Shown piece by piece: positions 42,354 to 52,120 of a stretch of 64,000 nucleotides of DNA. The stretch is from Hydractinia symbiolongicarpus. Taxonomy: Eukaryota > Cnidaria > Hydrozoa > Anthoathecata > Hydractiniidae. The stretch's first letter is position 1; every line of letters begins with the position of its first letter. Location of the stretch: contig NC_079875.1 in the NCBI RefSeq assembly GCF_029227915.1, positions 23,117,001 to 23,181,000 of the forward strand. The letters are read 5' to 3'. Made by a program: the position numbers and the translations under genes. The notes beneath the pieces were generated by a model. The model did not search any database and was not told the DNA's origin. It saw only the letters and a program-made list of their open reading frames with translations.

Positions 42354-42713
42354 AATTAGGCGGGCCACCACAAATTATCACCATACATTCACGGCCTTTG
42401 TAGAATCGTACAATAAATTCCTTGCGAAAAAGCTATTCAAGCCTCAAGATGCCCAAAAACTGGCTTCCGATGAGACTAATACCATTTGGGTCAAGCATCT
42501 GTATACCATTGTGAAGGATCTCAACAATTGCAAGACTACTATGATTGGCATGCCTGGTGGAGTAGGAGAATGTATAGGTTGGACCATATGGTAGAAGGCA
42601 GCCGTACTATGTACTATTTAAAGGATGGTCCCGAAAGGAGTTTTGTCTCGGAAGAGTTGATGCTTATCCTCGAGGATGTTGAAGTGCCTCCAGAACATGT
42701 TAAAGAGTGGTAG
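42354..42713 (+). pseudogene. int: C-terminal part of Polinton integrase (element 2)
   Basis: It begins inside the catalytic core at RRATTNYHHTFTAFVESYNK (the third acidic residue, Glu, is present) and runs through TIWVKHLYTIVKDLNNCKT. It then skips about 60 residues by an internal deletion at GM/WSRRMYRL and ends with the conserved YYLKDGPERSFVSEELM and PPEHVKEW, TAG 42,713. The catalytic Asp residues are gone. Fusion directly to the capsid remnant shows that a deletion removed the capsid end, any gene between, and the integrase front. Confidence 0.75.
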
Positions 42714-42746
42714 ACACCCATGGGAGATGCCCCCTTGGACCCATAA

Positions 42747-42780
42747 TTTTTAATACTGCCCGTGGGAGTAGTATTAAAAA
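42747..42780. terminator. Shared hairpin between convergent integrase and BRO genes
   Basis: TTTTTAATACT, loop GCCCGTGGGAGT, AGTATTAAAAA: 11 perfect pairs. It lies 33 nt after the integrase stop (plus) and 8 nt after the BRO stop (minus, 42,789), so it could serve both strands. Confidence 0.6.
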
Positions 42781-42788
42781 GCGCCTGC

Positions 42789-43529
42789 TTATGACATATC
42801 GATGTCAAACATACCTTCGAATAGCTCCCGCGTATCATCGTCGGGCAATGTGAAATGGTTGAGGTAACAATTATCGGTACCAAGACAATCATCTCTGAAT
42901 CAACACCAAGCATGTACGGCATTAGCATCATTACATTCTGGTTTTCTCACGGTCATCTCGGGGTACATTGCCTTTAAGGTGCTTTTTCTTGCACCGAGTT
43001 GCCTACGTTGGCATCGGATCATATAATGTGTATGTATACCCTTTTTTCCATGTTCGTGGTGATCGTTTTTATCGGCCACACGTAGTACCGTATCATATTG
43101 ATATCGATGCGGGACATGTCTCTGCTATAGTTCCTTGTTATCTTGCCTAAGGGCACTAAGCTTTTCATCCCTATCCTCGAGCTCATCACCAAGTGCCAGA
43201 AGTTGGTTGTCCCTGTTCTAAATTACATCCTGTAATTTTTTGATACCTGCTCTGGCCAGCCATCTGATGACCCTTAAGGCTTTTGGTTTCCGGGAACGAC
43301 GAACGATTTCCAATGCGTCGTCCAATGTCAAAAAAGCGTCATACCTATTTTGGTCTCCTTTTAGTGGTTGGTTACTAACCAACCCTATCTCATGACGTGC
43401 AATAGTGGAAATATCTCGATAGGACTCCGCAATCTTTCCGATGCCCAGGATACGTCCCAAGTCGGCGCGTTTGAAGAGCGGTTGATCTTGGTTGTTGGAT
43501 AGGGTTTCGATGGCTCCTGCGTTGAACAT
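42789..43529 (-). pseudogene. BRO-like protein (element 2), near full length
   Basis: The N-terminal BRO-N-like domain starts at ATG 43,529 (MFNAGAIETLSNN, LFKRADLGRILGIGKIAESY), then ALEIVRRSRKPKALRVIRWL. After a TAG at 43,218-43,220 the same frame continues as a coiled coil (LLALGDELEDRDEKLSALRQ), breaks near 43,140, and resumes with a C-terminal domain (HYMIRCQRRQLGARKSTLKA, then NDANAVHAWC) typical of the BRO-protein C-terminus, closing at TAA 42,789. BRO proteins bind DNA in baculoviruses and other large DNA viruses and are thought to modulate gene expression. Confidence 0.65.
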
Positions 43530-43585
43530 AACTTCCGTTGAAATCTTTCTAGTATATTAACGTAAGCCGAAGGTTTTCATCCTGC

Positions 43586-44175
43586 TCACTCCAAATTTTT
43601 CCATACCCTGGGGTGCTCCAATCTTACAAAAAGGCACGCATGTTTGAATTTTTTCAGTTTAATTTTAATCTCATCCCAGTCTGCTATTAGGTTCGTCTCA
43701 TCGTCTATCATTTTCATATCTGATCGTTCGTTCGGATACCACAAAAACAGGGACTTCTTTTGCCTCCTCAAATTTTTTGGAAGAGCACTATAGCTTTGCG
43801 TTATGAGCCATAAATTGTGCTTGCGATGCCTACCGCTGATAGCAAGTTCAAGTAGGGATTGTCGAAGCTTGTCGAAATCCTCGTTCGCTATACAATTATC
43901 GACTATGAAAAGACTTTCCTCACCTATAATGAGGACAGTTTCTGAATCCATTCAAACAGCTCATTTCCAGGGTCTATCAGGAACACATAGCTATTCTTCC
44001 AAAGTGATGCCCTCTCCAAGTATGTGGCATTCCACCGTATGGTTGAACAAAAAATGACTCTATTGTAATAGTGGTGCCTGTATTCATTTTCCAGGAGGTT
44101 CAGTACACGCTGTGTTTTTCCGCAAGATGTCGGACCTGTAAAGATCGCTGTATGCGGGACTCTTACGACATCCAT
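43586..44175 (-). pseudogene. Polinton packaging ATPase (element 2), one frameshift
   Basis: The start MDVVRVPHTAIFTGPTSCGK contains an intact Walker A (GPTSCGKT). The Walker B-like stretch is LFIVDNCIANED after a frameshift near 43,935. The sensor/arginine-rich part follows (LELAISGRHRKHNLWLITQS, LRRQKKSLFLWYPNERSDMK) and the end CLFVRLEHPRVWKN. It is the FtsK/HerA-type motor that would push DNA into the capsid. At about 196 codons it is close to the compact length seen in Polintons. It overlaps the end of the upstream gene by a few codons. Confidence 0.8.
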
Positions 44176-44630
44176 TTAATAATAGTTGCTCCACTTTCGA
44201 TTATGAACCTTGGGGTATACCCCGGCACATGCCCCAAAAATCCATACACCCCCATGCTTGTTTTTGGTGGTGTATATAATAATTTACCCCGAAGGCACCG
44301 CAATGCATTGCGGTACCTTTCAACGAGCTTTGCTTTCTCCGGTTTCCACGCAGCGGGGGAGCCGATAAGTTCAGTATACTGAGGCATAATGTTGTATGTG
44401 AGCAGGTCATAGAGAATCAGGTAATTCTCATCTTGTTGAACCCCCCAAATTTTCTTATCAATAGCGAATGGATCCATTTCAACGTCCCCGATATTTCTAT
44501 ATGCTACAGCCCGCCTCTCCTTGGCTTTATCAAGGCAACCTATACAGGTCTTGTTCCGACCATTCCCCCTAATTTTAAACTTGTTTCGGGGTAATATTTG
44601 CTTACAAATCCTACAAGATCTGATCCCCGT
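44163..44630 (-). CDS. Zinc-ribbon protein of unknown function
   Basis: Read on the minus strand, an open frame of about 155 codons starts with a four-Cys ribbon (SCRICKQILPRNKFKIRGNG, then KTCIGCLDKAK). An RRAVAYRNIGDVEMDPFAID linker and a C-terminal domain follow (AAWKPEKAKLVERYRNALRC, YTPPKTSMGVYGFLGHVPGY). The ribbon resembles the start of the HNH proteins in element 1. The remainder is unrecognised. No clear ATG is seen at the ribbon; the first ATG is at 44,477, so the frame may be a continuation of the HNH remnant upstream. It overlaps the ATPase start. Confidence 0.5.
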   Translation of the reverse strand, partial: TGIRSCRICKQILPRNKFKIRGNGRNKTCIGCLDKAKERRAVAYRNIGDVEMDPFAIDKKIWGVQQDENYLILYDLLTYNIMPQYTELIGSPAAWKPEKAKLVERYRNALRCLRGKLLYTPPKTSMGVYGFLGHVPGYTPRFIIESGATIIKWMS

Positions 44631-44639
44631 TTGTTAAAG

Positions 44640-44957
44640 CTTGCTGTGCCCGCCGTAATGCATTAGCAACCTTAGCAAGCGTTGCGCGATTAAAAGTTTA
44701 ATCGTATCTGAATCGTACCTTGTTATTAACATGTCTTTCATAATTTTCCCAGGTATACCCCTCATTAAACTGGATTTAAGTATGATCCTGTAGCATAATT
44801 ATTAGTTCGTATAATGGCTGCATGTAAATGCGGCATTTCGCATTGCCTTTTGAAAACCTGCCGAGTTCAAGACAGGGAATGCATGTTTTTGTCAGGCCTT
44901 GAACTGGTTCAATGGTAGGGTTTTTAGGCTTTTGTAACACTGCTTGGCCTCTTCCAT
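44640..44957 (-). pseudogene. HNH-like gene remnant (element 2)
   Basis: ATG 44,957 opens MEEAKQCYKSLKTLPLNQFK, matching the MEESKRCTKCNHSLFLDNFK start of HNH gene 1. Shifted frames then carry KTCIPCLELGRFSKGNAKC and FNEGYTWENYERHV, the counterpart of the WENYGEW lead-in to HNH. The catalytic His-Asp-His part is not recognisable. Position, start and upstream hairpin all agree with homology to 11,933-12,627. Confidence 0.55.
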
Positions 44958-44961
44958 ATTG

Positions 44962-44992
44962 ATTTCTATTTGTCGTAGAGACAAATAGAAAT
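44962..44992 (-). terminator. Gene-end hairpin before HNH remnant
   Basis: ATTTCTATTTGTC, loop GTAGA, GACAAATAGAAAT: 13 perfect pairs. On the minus strand it starts 13 nt after the preceding stop (45,006) and ends 4 nt before the MEEAK start codon (44,957). It is the same junction as 11,898-11,926 in element 1, with a different stem sequence. Confidence 0.6.
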
Positions 44993-45005
44993 ATTACAAA
45001 ACGCT

Positions 45006-45266
45006 CTATTTCGGAGCTATTAATGATTTTTTGTACCATCCTTGCTTAATTGCATATTCGTCGAACAGAATCGCCGCACTCATATACCCGCCTAGTTTCA
45101 AACCATCCTCAAGATCCATCTTGGCACCTGGTCTGGAGACCCCTAGGGCCTTTTTACCACCCATGGCAATTAGAATTGTGTACGACACGAGCCTGACAGA
45201 CTCCCATAAAGCATCGATTATCATGGTCTCTTTAGGTCCCATGTTTTCATCATATTTACTTGCCAT
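45006..45266 (-). CDS. Small Polinton membrane protein (intact)
   Basis: 86 residues: N-terminal MASKYDENMGPKETM, a hydrophobic segment (LVSYTILIAMGG), the conserved KKALGVSRPGAKMDLEDGLK and a second hydrophobic patch before KQGWYKKSLIAPK. It is homologous to the gene split by the LINE in element 1. Only 6 nt separate it from the preceding gene's stop, with no hairpin in either element at that junction. Function unknown. Confidence 0.65.
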   Translation of the reverse strand: MASKYDENMGPKETMIIDALWESVRLVSYTILIAMGGKKALGVSRPGAKMDLEDGLKLGGYMSAAILFDEYAIKQGWYKKSLIAPK

Positions 45267-45272
45267 TTATTA

Positions 45273-45623
45273 TTACTGCATTTTGAAAAAATCGATATTT
45301 GGTTGGGTTTTGTCATGCTGAGGCTCTGTATTAGCCACCGGCCTGTTGGGTTCATTTTTACCCCTGCCAAACATATACCTGACACCTACCCCTATAGCAA
45401 GCACGGCTATCGCTCCAACTCCATAGATGTGGACACTGCCCATCGACTTGCTAGAACCTGCTGCAGATTCCTTATCATCATGTGAAGGTTCTTTGCCCAC
45501 GTTCCTCTGCAAGTTAGCCTTGTTCTTCCTATTCCATTCCGCAAGCCTCTTGCCTGCGGTAACACGACCCTCGTTCTTCTTGGTTATGAACCTCTCCTCT
45601 TGTTTTTTTTCCTCTTCAACCAT
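45273..45623 (-). CDS. Polinton single-TM protein (intact)
   Basis: 116 residues. Basic N-terminus (VEEEKKQEERFITKKNEGRV, TAGKRLAEWNRKNK), a polar linker, a membrane segment (VGAIAVLAIGVGVRYMF) and a tail ending QPNIDFFKMQ. Same layout as 5626-6010 in element 1. Likely a membrane or virion-associated accessory protein; function unknown. Confidence 0.65.
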   Translation of the reverse strand: MVEEEKKQEERFITKKNEGRVTAGKRLAEWNRKNKANLQRNVGKEPSHDDKESAAGSSKSMGSVHIYGVGAIAVLAIGVGVRYMFGRGKNEPNRPVANTEPQHDKTQPNIDFFKMQ

Positions 45624-45741
45624 TTTTATTATAAGCCCCAGGACTTGTAATAAATTACTTCTTTTTTACATCAAGATGGAGAGATAGGCCCGGGCCCCAA
45701 GGATCTCCATGCTCTCGGGCTGTTGTTGATTGATGATAATA

Positions 45742-46240
45742 CTACACGCGCTGCTCATCTTTGTTATCTTTAGTCCCCTTCGCATTCTCTTTCTTTTTGC
45801 TTATATGCCGAGCCGTATGGCCTGCTACAAGTAATGGGGCTAAACACCTCCCAATAGTGCAGTATACGAGGATCCCAAGGTCTGTCATGCTATCCCGGAT
45901 AATGGGATCTTCCTCGATATCTCTCCTTAGCTCCTCAACGCTGTCAATATCAACAAAATTCCCTATCATGCTGCCATACAGGCTGATAACATGTGTGGGC
46001 AGTGCTTTTGCAGTCTTCTCACCCTTCTCCTGAAGTTCCCGTTGTACATACTCGGTATGTACCTTGTCGATAGCCTCCACAGGAGCCTTATCAACAAACC
46101 CTTTCGTACACTTCTTCGGCAGGAGATGCCCTTTACCTTTGCGTATTGTGTCCTTTAATAGGAGGCGTTTATCGATGGGCTTCTCAATATTTTCATATTA
46201 CGCAGAGGCATTGTCTTTATTATACGTCGATATCTGAGGA
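45742..46240 (-). pseudogene. Homologue of the 4968-5567 Polinton protein, N-terminus lost
   Basis: Open from the PIDKRLLLKDTIRKGKGHLL block (before 46,080) through VHTEYVQRELQEKGEKTAKA and DLGILVYCTIGRCLAPLLVA to the end. The hydrophobic N-terminal anchor seen in element 1 is replaced by unrelated sequence with a stop near 46,200, between this gene and the polymerase end. The CAP-x-L-L-V-A segment may be membrane-associated. A weaker hairpin with a bulge (45,676-45,710) follows its stop. Confidence 0.6.
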
Positions 46241-46276
46241 AGCGAACTGCGATCATGGCATGGGAAAGGGGTATAG

Positions 46277-49200
46277 CTATATACAGACATGCCTCCATTT
46301 TATTTCCCTATAGCACCTAGCAAGCGTCGTAATTTGATCCGGTTGTACAATCCGTTTATCATTCACCCTGTTGAGTGCCAGCTTATTTACCTCTCGTGTA
46401 TAGACCTTATGTCCCTTATTTTTAATAAGCACCTGGCTCTTGTAGATATTACTGTCCTTTTTTTTCAGACACTGCTTGTAATCGTCGAAAGTGATGATTT
46501 TTCCGTGACGCACCTCTTTACACCCTTGGCTTTGCGAACACCGCCTTCTTTGGTAAGGTTCTTGTACGCATATAGCTTGGCCCTCAAGGTGATGAACTGT
46601 GTCATGATTTTGCCACCTAATTCGTCCTTCATCAAGCCTACCACCTTCTTGTTTTTGCCTATGGAGAGAGGTCTCCCATCATTTGCATTATAAGCACTTC
46701 TATCAAAGCGTTTCTCAACGTCTTGCGCAATATCCCTGTAGAAGTCCTCCGTTCGGATGTGGTACACAAAGGAGTCCGTGTCCATATAACAGAGCTGGAG
46801 CTTGCTACCGTATTTGGGCTGCATATAATCGTAATGAAACTCGTACATGATGAGATTTGACATATCCAGGATGGCTTGGCCGATGTATATGGGCTTATTC
46901 ATTTTCACCTCGGTCTTGCCCATCTCTACACCTAGTAGGTTTTTACTGAACCTGCTACCACCCTTGAAATTAGGCTTCATTACGAGCTTCATGTACTTGT
47001 CCTCATTAGTAACCAGTTGGATGTTGCGGTGATTTCTGATATTTTCCTTGGTCTTGCCAAACACCGAAAGGTTCATCAGTTTATAAAAGTCCTTCTCGAA
47101 ATCGTTCCTGGCAGTCGTTCTCAACCTCGTGTTGTGATCAATGTACCCCGCCAGCCATGCCTTCTGATTGAACCTGATGACCCTATGCACCTTCTTAAAC
47201 TCAAGACCATGTTTTATAGCCTCGTAAAGGGCACTAATATGTAGCACATATTTACACTTGTTTTCCAATGCCTGTTGTCCCCAACAAGTTTTCTGATGAA
47301 CCGCCTTTCGGTGAATGCCTCAACATTCTGCACCCAAATAAAACCATCAGTGGGCAGATCGTGACACCTATCCATGCAGGTTGTTGGCATCCAGATATTG
47401 TAGGTGGGAGGATTCAACCCCTGGATTCCATATACTTATTATTTGCTTTGGCATACCGGTGTACGGCCTGGGTTATACCTTCTCTTATACCCTTCTCGAA
47501 CATGAGGAGCATGTCGGGGTCCGTAAGGAACTCTAGCCTTATACCCGTAAATTTCAGGGCTGCTTTCCAGGCCAAGCCAGGTGCGGAGTAGAAATGTTCG
47601 GGATCAAGCTTGTAATTGTCCAGGCAGACGCCTCGAAATGCCTCGAAGATGTCGGCCAATAGCAGAACGTCTATGGTCAGGTAGATGTCGTGATAGTCTC
47701 CCATGGTGACGTTATCACCCTCTGGGGTAATGATATTCCATACCTCTTTTGCATAGGCATAGTCCCTATCACTGATCCCCCTCATATTCAGCTTGCTGTA
47801 GAAGGACTCCTTGGGAGGTAGCTCCAGCTCTTCGAATCGCTGTCATCCATCCATGTACTCGTAGGGGTACACGCCCTTTCTCAGCATCAGCCTGAATACG
47901 TCATCTTTGTCGATAAATTTGGTCATGGACGGTACATTTGCCTTTACCTTGTCCTTATGAAGCTGCTTGCAAAACTTGCCATATACCCGACGTCTATGCC
48001 CTGGAATTCCAGGCATGTATCTGCACACTGCTCACATTTCATACCGTCGGCGTTTGTACCAATGAGGTTGCTTGCCAACTTATCCAGACTTGAGGCCATG
48101 AACCTGCAGCTATCGTTGAACCGTATCTCTATGGTCTTGTACTTCTCACCGTCACCATATCCCATGCCTTCAAGGGATACCTAGATTTTAACGTTGAAAC
48201 TTATATATTTTCGGTATTTTCAGCAATACATCCGATGTCCTGGGTGTCGTACTTCTCGCCTAATTCCCGGATAAACAGATGTGCGTCATACCCCGATAAG
48301 TTGTGGAAGATGACAGGGATGTGGCTGGGTATCTTGTATTTGAGGTTACAATTGTTATGCGCTGCACCCCTATACAGACCTGTATAGTGACAATGGTCCC
48401 TGACTTTACGGTTATTCTTGCTGTCATCGAACGGTTCATGCAAATATGGCATTTCGATGCCTCATCATGTTCTCTTTTTAGGACCTCTGTTAGGGGCTTC
48501 ATGTCCTGCTGTGGGTATGTATTGTATAGTCTTTTCACCTCATCCTCCAGATGGTTGACGAAGCGGGTTACACATTTCTCTCCCCTATAGACTTTCAGAG
48601 GATCCGGTACATCCCCATAGGCAAAGGTACTATAGGTGCACCAGCCGGATGGTATGTGCTTACTCAGCTTTTTGCTCTTTTTTCCTCTTGCATCTTCCAC
48701 CGGGACCAGCAGACTCTCGAAGTATAGATGGCAAAGGGTACTTTGAATTGCTGTTGGCCATCCCTATAATATAGCCATTTTTCAGCCTCATTTGGCATCG
48801 TAATCTTGACTGCCCCGTGATCCTTGCAGTACCTATAATGCTTGTTCTTCGATTCAACCGTGGGGAAGGTCTGTAGGCAGTTTAGGCAAAAGTGCTACTA
48901 CCCAGGACCCGTGAGAGACTTTTGGCAGCTGTATAATGTCTTTTTTTATAATATGTAAGGAGGAGTAGATTCACCTGCTTCTTACGTCCATTATGTACCG
49001 ATCGGCGCAGGATGTTGATCCTCTTTCCCTCTATATACAAGACGTTCACCGCAATGTCGGGGTTGTTATCCTCGAATTTGCCCATGCTCTTAATACTTGT
49101 AGGAAACTCTATACCCTCCCAATTATACTGGACTACGTATGGTCTCAGCTTGCTGATTCTTTGTGGATCCCTTTCAATCTCCTCATGATGTAGGCCGGCG

Positions 49201-50135
49201 ATGATATTCCAATTGAAACACTCCTCGTCTTCATTTTTTGGGTTAATAATGGCCTTCTTGGAGGCTATCCACTTGGGTGCTTCTATATACGATGAACCCC
49301 TCGTTAACCTCAGTTTGTGGAAGTCTACATCGAGGTGTAGGATTCGGGATATACTAAAGCCACTCCAGGGTAGGGTAGTGCAGAATTTTCCACACCTGCT
49401 TTGATTTGAGCAAACATCCCATCCAGCACGTCATCTATATCATTACCATGAAATACTGAGACCATATTGCTATGAAAGACCTTTTTTACTTCGATGTACT
49501 CCTCATTCTCATTAGCCCCCTTTATAGGTTTTTTCCACATTATCCATAGCGACATCTGTACCTTCGCTGACCCCATATCTTCTGCCTGCCTCTCAACCAG
49601 GATTTTCACGTTTGGTCGCACCATCCCGATATACCCATCAACGTCGGCACCTCCTATACCGGGAATTCGGAAACTCCTGAAGGTCCTGTGAAGAGCATGC
49701 TTATGCTCTTGGGGTGTGAAATCTGGACCTGGCTGTTCATGTAGATAGTCCTCGTTAGCCTCCTGTTCGACTTCATCATGCAGTGTAGGTCTTGTATTTG
49801 CTATCCTGCCATAAATTCCCATAACAGTACGTTTGAAGTCCGCATAGGCCCCCTTAACCACCTCCTTTATAGGCTTTGGAACAGCGTCCACAAGCCAGTT
49901 GTACCATTCCTGCATCTTGGATTTTAGACATCTCTTGGATCTCAAAAATATCCATGGCCTCCGGCGTTGGTAATATGGTTACCGGCCTTACGGGCTTTCG
50001 TTGTCCAGCCCTTTTGGCTGGCCTCTGCGGTACATCCAACATGGCAACCAATTCGGCTATACGTAGTCTATAATACCCTTTAAGTCTACGACCTTTTGCA
50101 ATATCACGTAATTGTTTGACAGTGTATGAATCCAT
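46277..50135 (-). pseudogene. polB: SAP-like domain plus DNA polymerase B (element 2), broken
   Basis: ATG 50,135 starts MDSYTVKQLRDIAKGRRLKG, a SAP/Rho-N-like motif encoded partly within the TIR. A long conserved N-terminal region follows (KVQMSLWIMWKKPI, LRLTRGSSYIEAPKWIASKK). The polymerase follows: ExoI region damaged (FES remains near 48,710 but the Asp is lost), exonuclease II NLSGYDAHLF (about 48,290), a frame-broken motif A near 47,360, motif B MNLSVFGKTKENI (about 47,065), and motif C YMDTDSFVYHI (about 46,770), ending at 46,277. At least six frameshifts. Protein-primed replication is the family expectation. Confidence 0.85.
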
Positions 50136-50495
50136 TCTTTCTTTTATTGTATGGATTTTATCATTGTCCGACGATTTCATAATGGTCAAAACTAACGCTG
50201 TTATTTCCCTCAGGGAAATTCTCCTGTCTTTACTGCGCATGCGTTGATTTTTAATGAATATTAGTATCATTAGGGAATTTCCCCTGTATGCGCGTTGATT
50301 TTAGGGAATTGCGCTAGAATCTTGATGACGTCATTGCGGTGAATAATAGGGACTAAGTCCTTGAATTATGTGGATCAATATGGACTAGGTCTTGGATAGT
50401 GACTATTAGGGGATTGTTGTGACTTGCTGTGACTTGCCGTGACGTCACGGCATTGCGCGTGCGCGACTGCGCTAGAACATACATTTCCCTATCTC
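50085..50495 (-). repeat. Right TIR of element 2
   Basis: Inverse of 29,877-30,195 plus 36,668-36,745. It includes the first codons of the polymerase gene's SAP-like domain. It carries the kappaB-like GGGAATTTCCCC (50,273-50,284), CRE TGACGTCA near 50,328, and a second CRE in CCGTGACGTCACGG near 50,440 that the left TIR lacks because of a small deletion there. It ends at 50,495, followed by TATTTC. Confidence 0.9.
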
Positions 50496-50501
50496 TATTT
50501 C

Positions 50502-52120
50502 TGCGTCCCATCTAAATTTAGACCTGTTTTTAACCCCGGGTTTACCTCGTTATTTTACCTTGCTACATTCGAAAAATGCACCTCTCCTCACTTTGATATC
50601 ATACTCGTGCGAGAAGAGTCAAAACCTACACTGTAATTGAAAGTATTTATATTTATTTTACCAAAAAATATAAATTATTTTACTATCACTGAAGAACACA
50701 ATGGGCTGCCAGATTTCGTCTTTAATGATCTAGTTGGCTATCATCACTATGCACTCAAGAAGAGCACGCCTAACGTATGTAGTACCACAGTTTAACATAA
50801 ATTAGTCAGATTCTAAAAATACTTTACTTTAAAGGGGCTACAAAAACGAGTTATAAATTTTCACTTTAGTGACTTACACGAAAGTCGACGTTTTGGCAAG
50901 AAGGAAAGTTTATGAGCAATGAGAAACAAACACAAACCGTCGCAGGCATAAACTTTCACAAGCCGTGAAGGTTTATACCCTAAAATTGATTTTTTTATCC
51001 ATATTTCAAATTAACTACTTCAGAAACCTGTTTTAGGATGTGTTAGGGTAAAGTGAAATCAATTGCAAAGTATGTGATGAAGCTGGATTTTGGAGAGACT
51101 ATAAAGTGTATGCCACCTAGAGATTTTGTTATTATGAGAGTTGGACTGTCATTTCATCATTTCATCAGTTCCTAACTATTTGATGTAGTCATAAGGAAAT
51201 TTTATTACATATTATATAAGTCATAAATGTACTTAATCTGACGAATCCCATATAATTTTCAATTATAAATTAATGTTATTAGCGACTGTTTTTTCCTATA
51301 ATAGAATATTGACAGGTTATAGCAGATGTGGCCATTTCTACTAAATTTACAGGGATATTTATTATTTAAAAGGCATGATCCAAAATGCTTTATCGCGGTA
51401 AGCGCTTTACTGTTTTTGCGACACCCTGTATACCCGTACTAAACGTCCCACACGCGGATTTGTAACACGCAGTCTACCTGCACTTAATCACTTAACTTGA
51501 CGTTCAACACTGCGTCGTCCAGGTAGTTAAAAATAATGATATACAGTAAACTCTATATATTACAAATTCCCGCAATTTACATCTCAATTTAGCGAACTAA
51601 ATTATGCCCTCATTTAGACACATTTACCAAACATTTTGATAGAACGAATTTTTTTGTGTTTCGTCAGGTTTTGTTATTTTGAATATTTACCGTAATAATA
51701 TTTTAAACCTATCTTGTTTTTAAATAACAATTAATTGTTAATCGTTTTTTTTTTGTGCGACATTTGACAATATTAAAATTTTTGGTAATGTTTGATAATA
51801 ATATATTTTATTTTATTTAATGGCTGTTTTGTCCTGCCGAACATATCAAACATGAAAAAAGGAAAGAAACTGTACCTACTGTTTATTCTCGTTGTTTTGG
51901 CAACGTTTAACATTACTTTTTATTAGTTTGCAAGCGATAAAAATTTTTTCGACAAACGTGTGACCAACAGACTCATATTTCGGCAACTTTTTACTTCAAA
52001 ATGTAAACGATACCGCGTGTTTTTACTTGAGATTTGTGTCTTCTCTTAAAAACACACCACCCAAATACAATCAAAACAACATTTGCACGCCTGTTACTAA
52101 CCTAAGTTGACGATTAATTT
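50502..52120. other. Non-coding DNA with one diverged repeat
   Basis: AT-rich; no gene seen. At about 51,400-51,520 there is a diverged copy of the 35.5-36.3 kb repeat (CCTGTATACCCGTACTAAAC, ACACGCAGTCTACCTGCACT, GACGTTCAACAC). Confidence 0.45.

Larger units (their letters stand above)
29877..50495. mobile_element. Polinton/Maverick element 2 with TIRs and 6-bp target duplication
   Basis: Both ends share a long inverted repeat starting at GAGATAGGGAAATGTATGTT and are flanked by the same six bases, TATTTC (29,871-29,876 and 50,496-50,501), the target-duplication size expected for Polintons. The total is 20.6 kb, of which about 6.5 kb (30,211-36,667) is later HINE-like insertion, so the original was about 14 kb. 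Genes: repeat protein, small proteins, minor-capsid candidate, coiled-coil protein, capsid and integrase remnants, BRO, ATPase, HNH, membrane proteins and polymerase. It is inactive. Confidence 0.9.

Noticed and set aside
46257-46293. Hairpin GGCATG/CATGCC at the polymerase end of element 2
   Set aside because: Six pairs with a long loop and overlapping the stop codon; too weak to add to the gene-end hairpin set.
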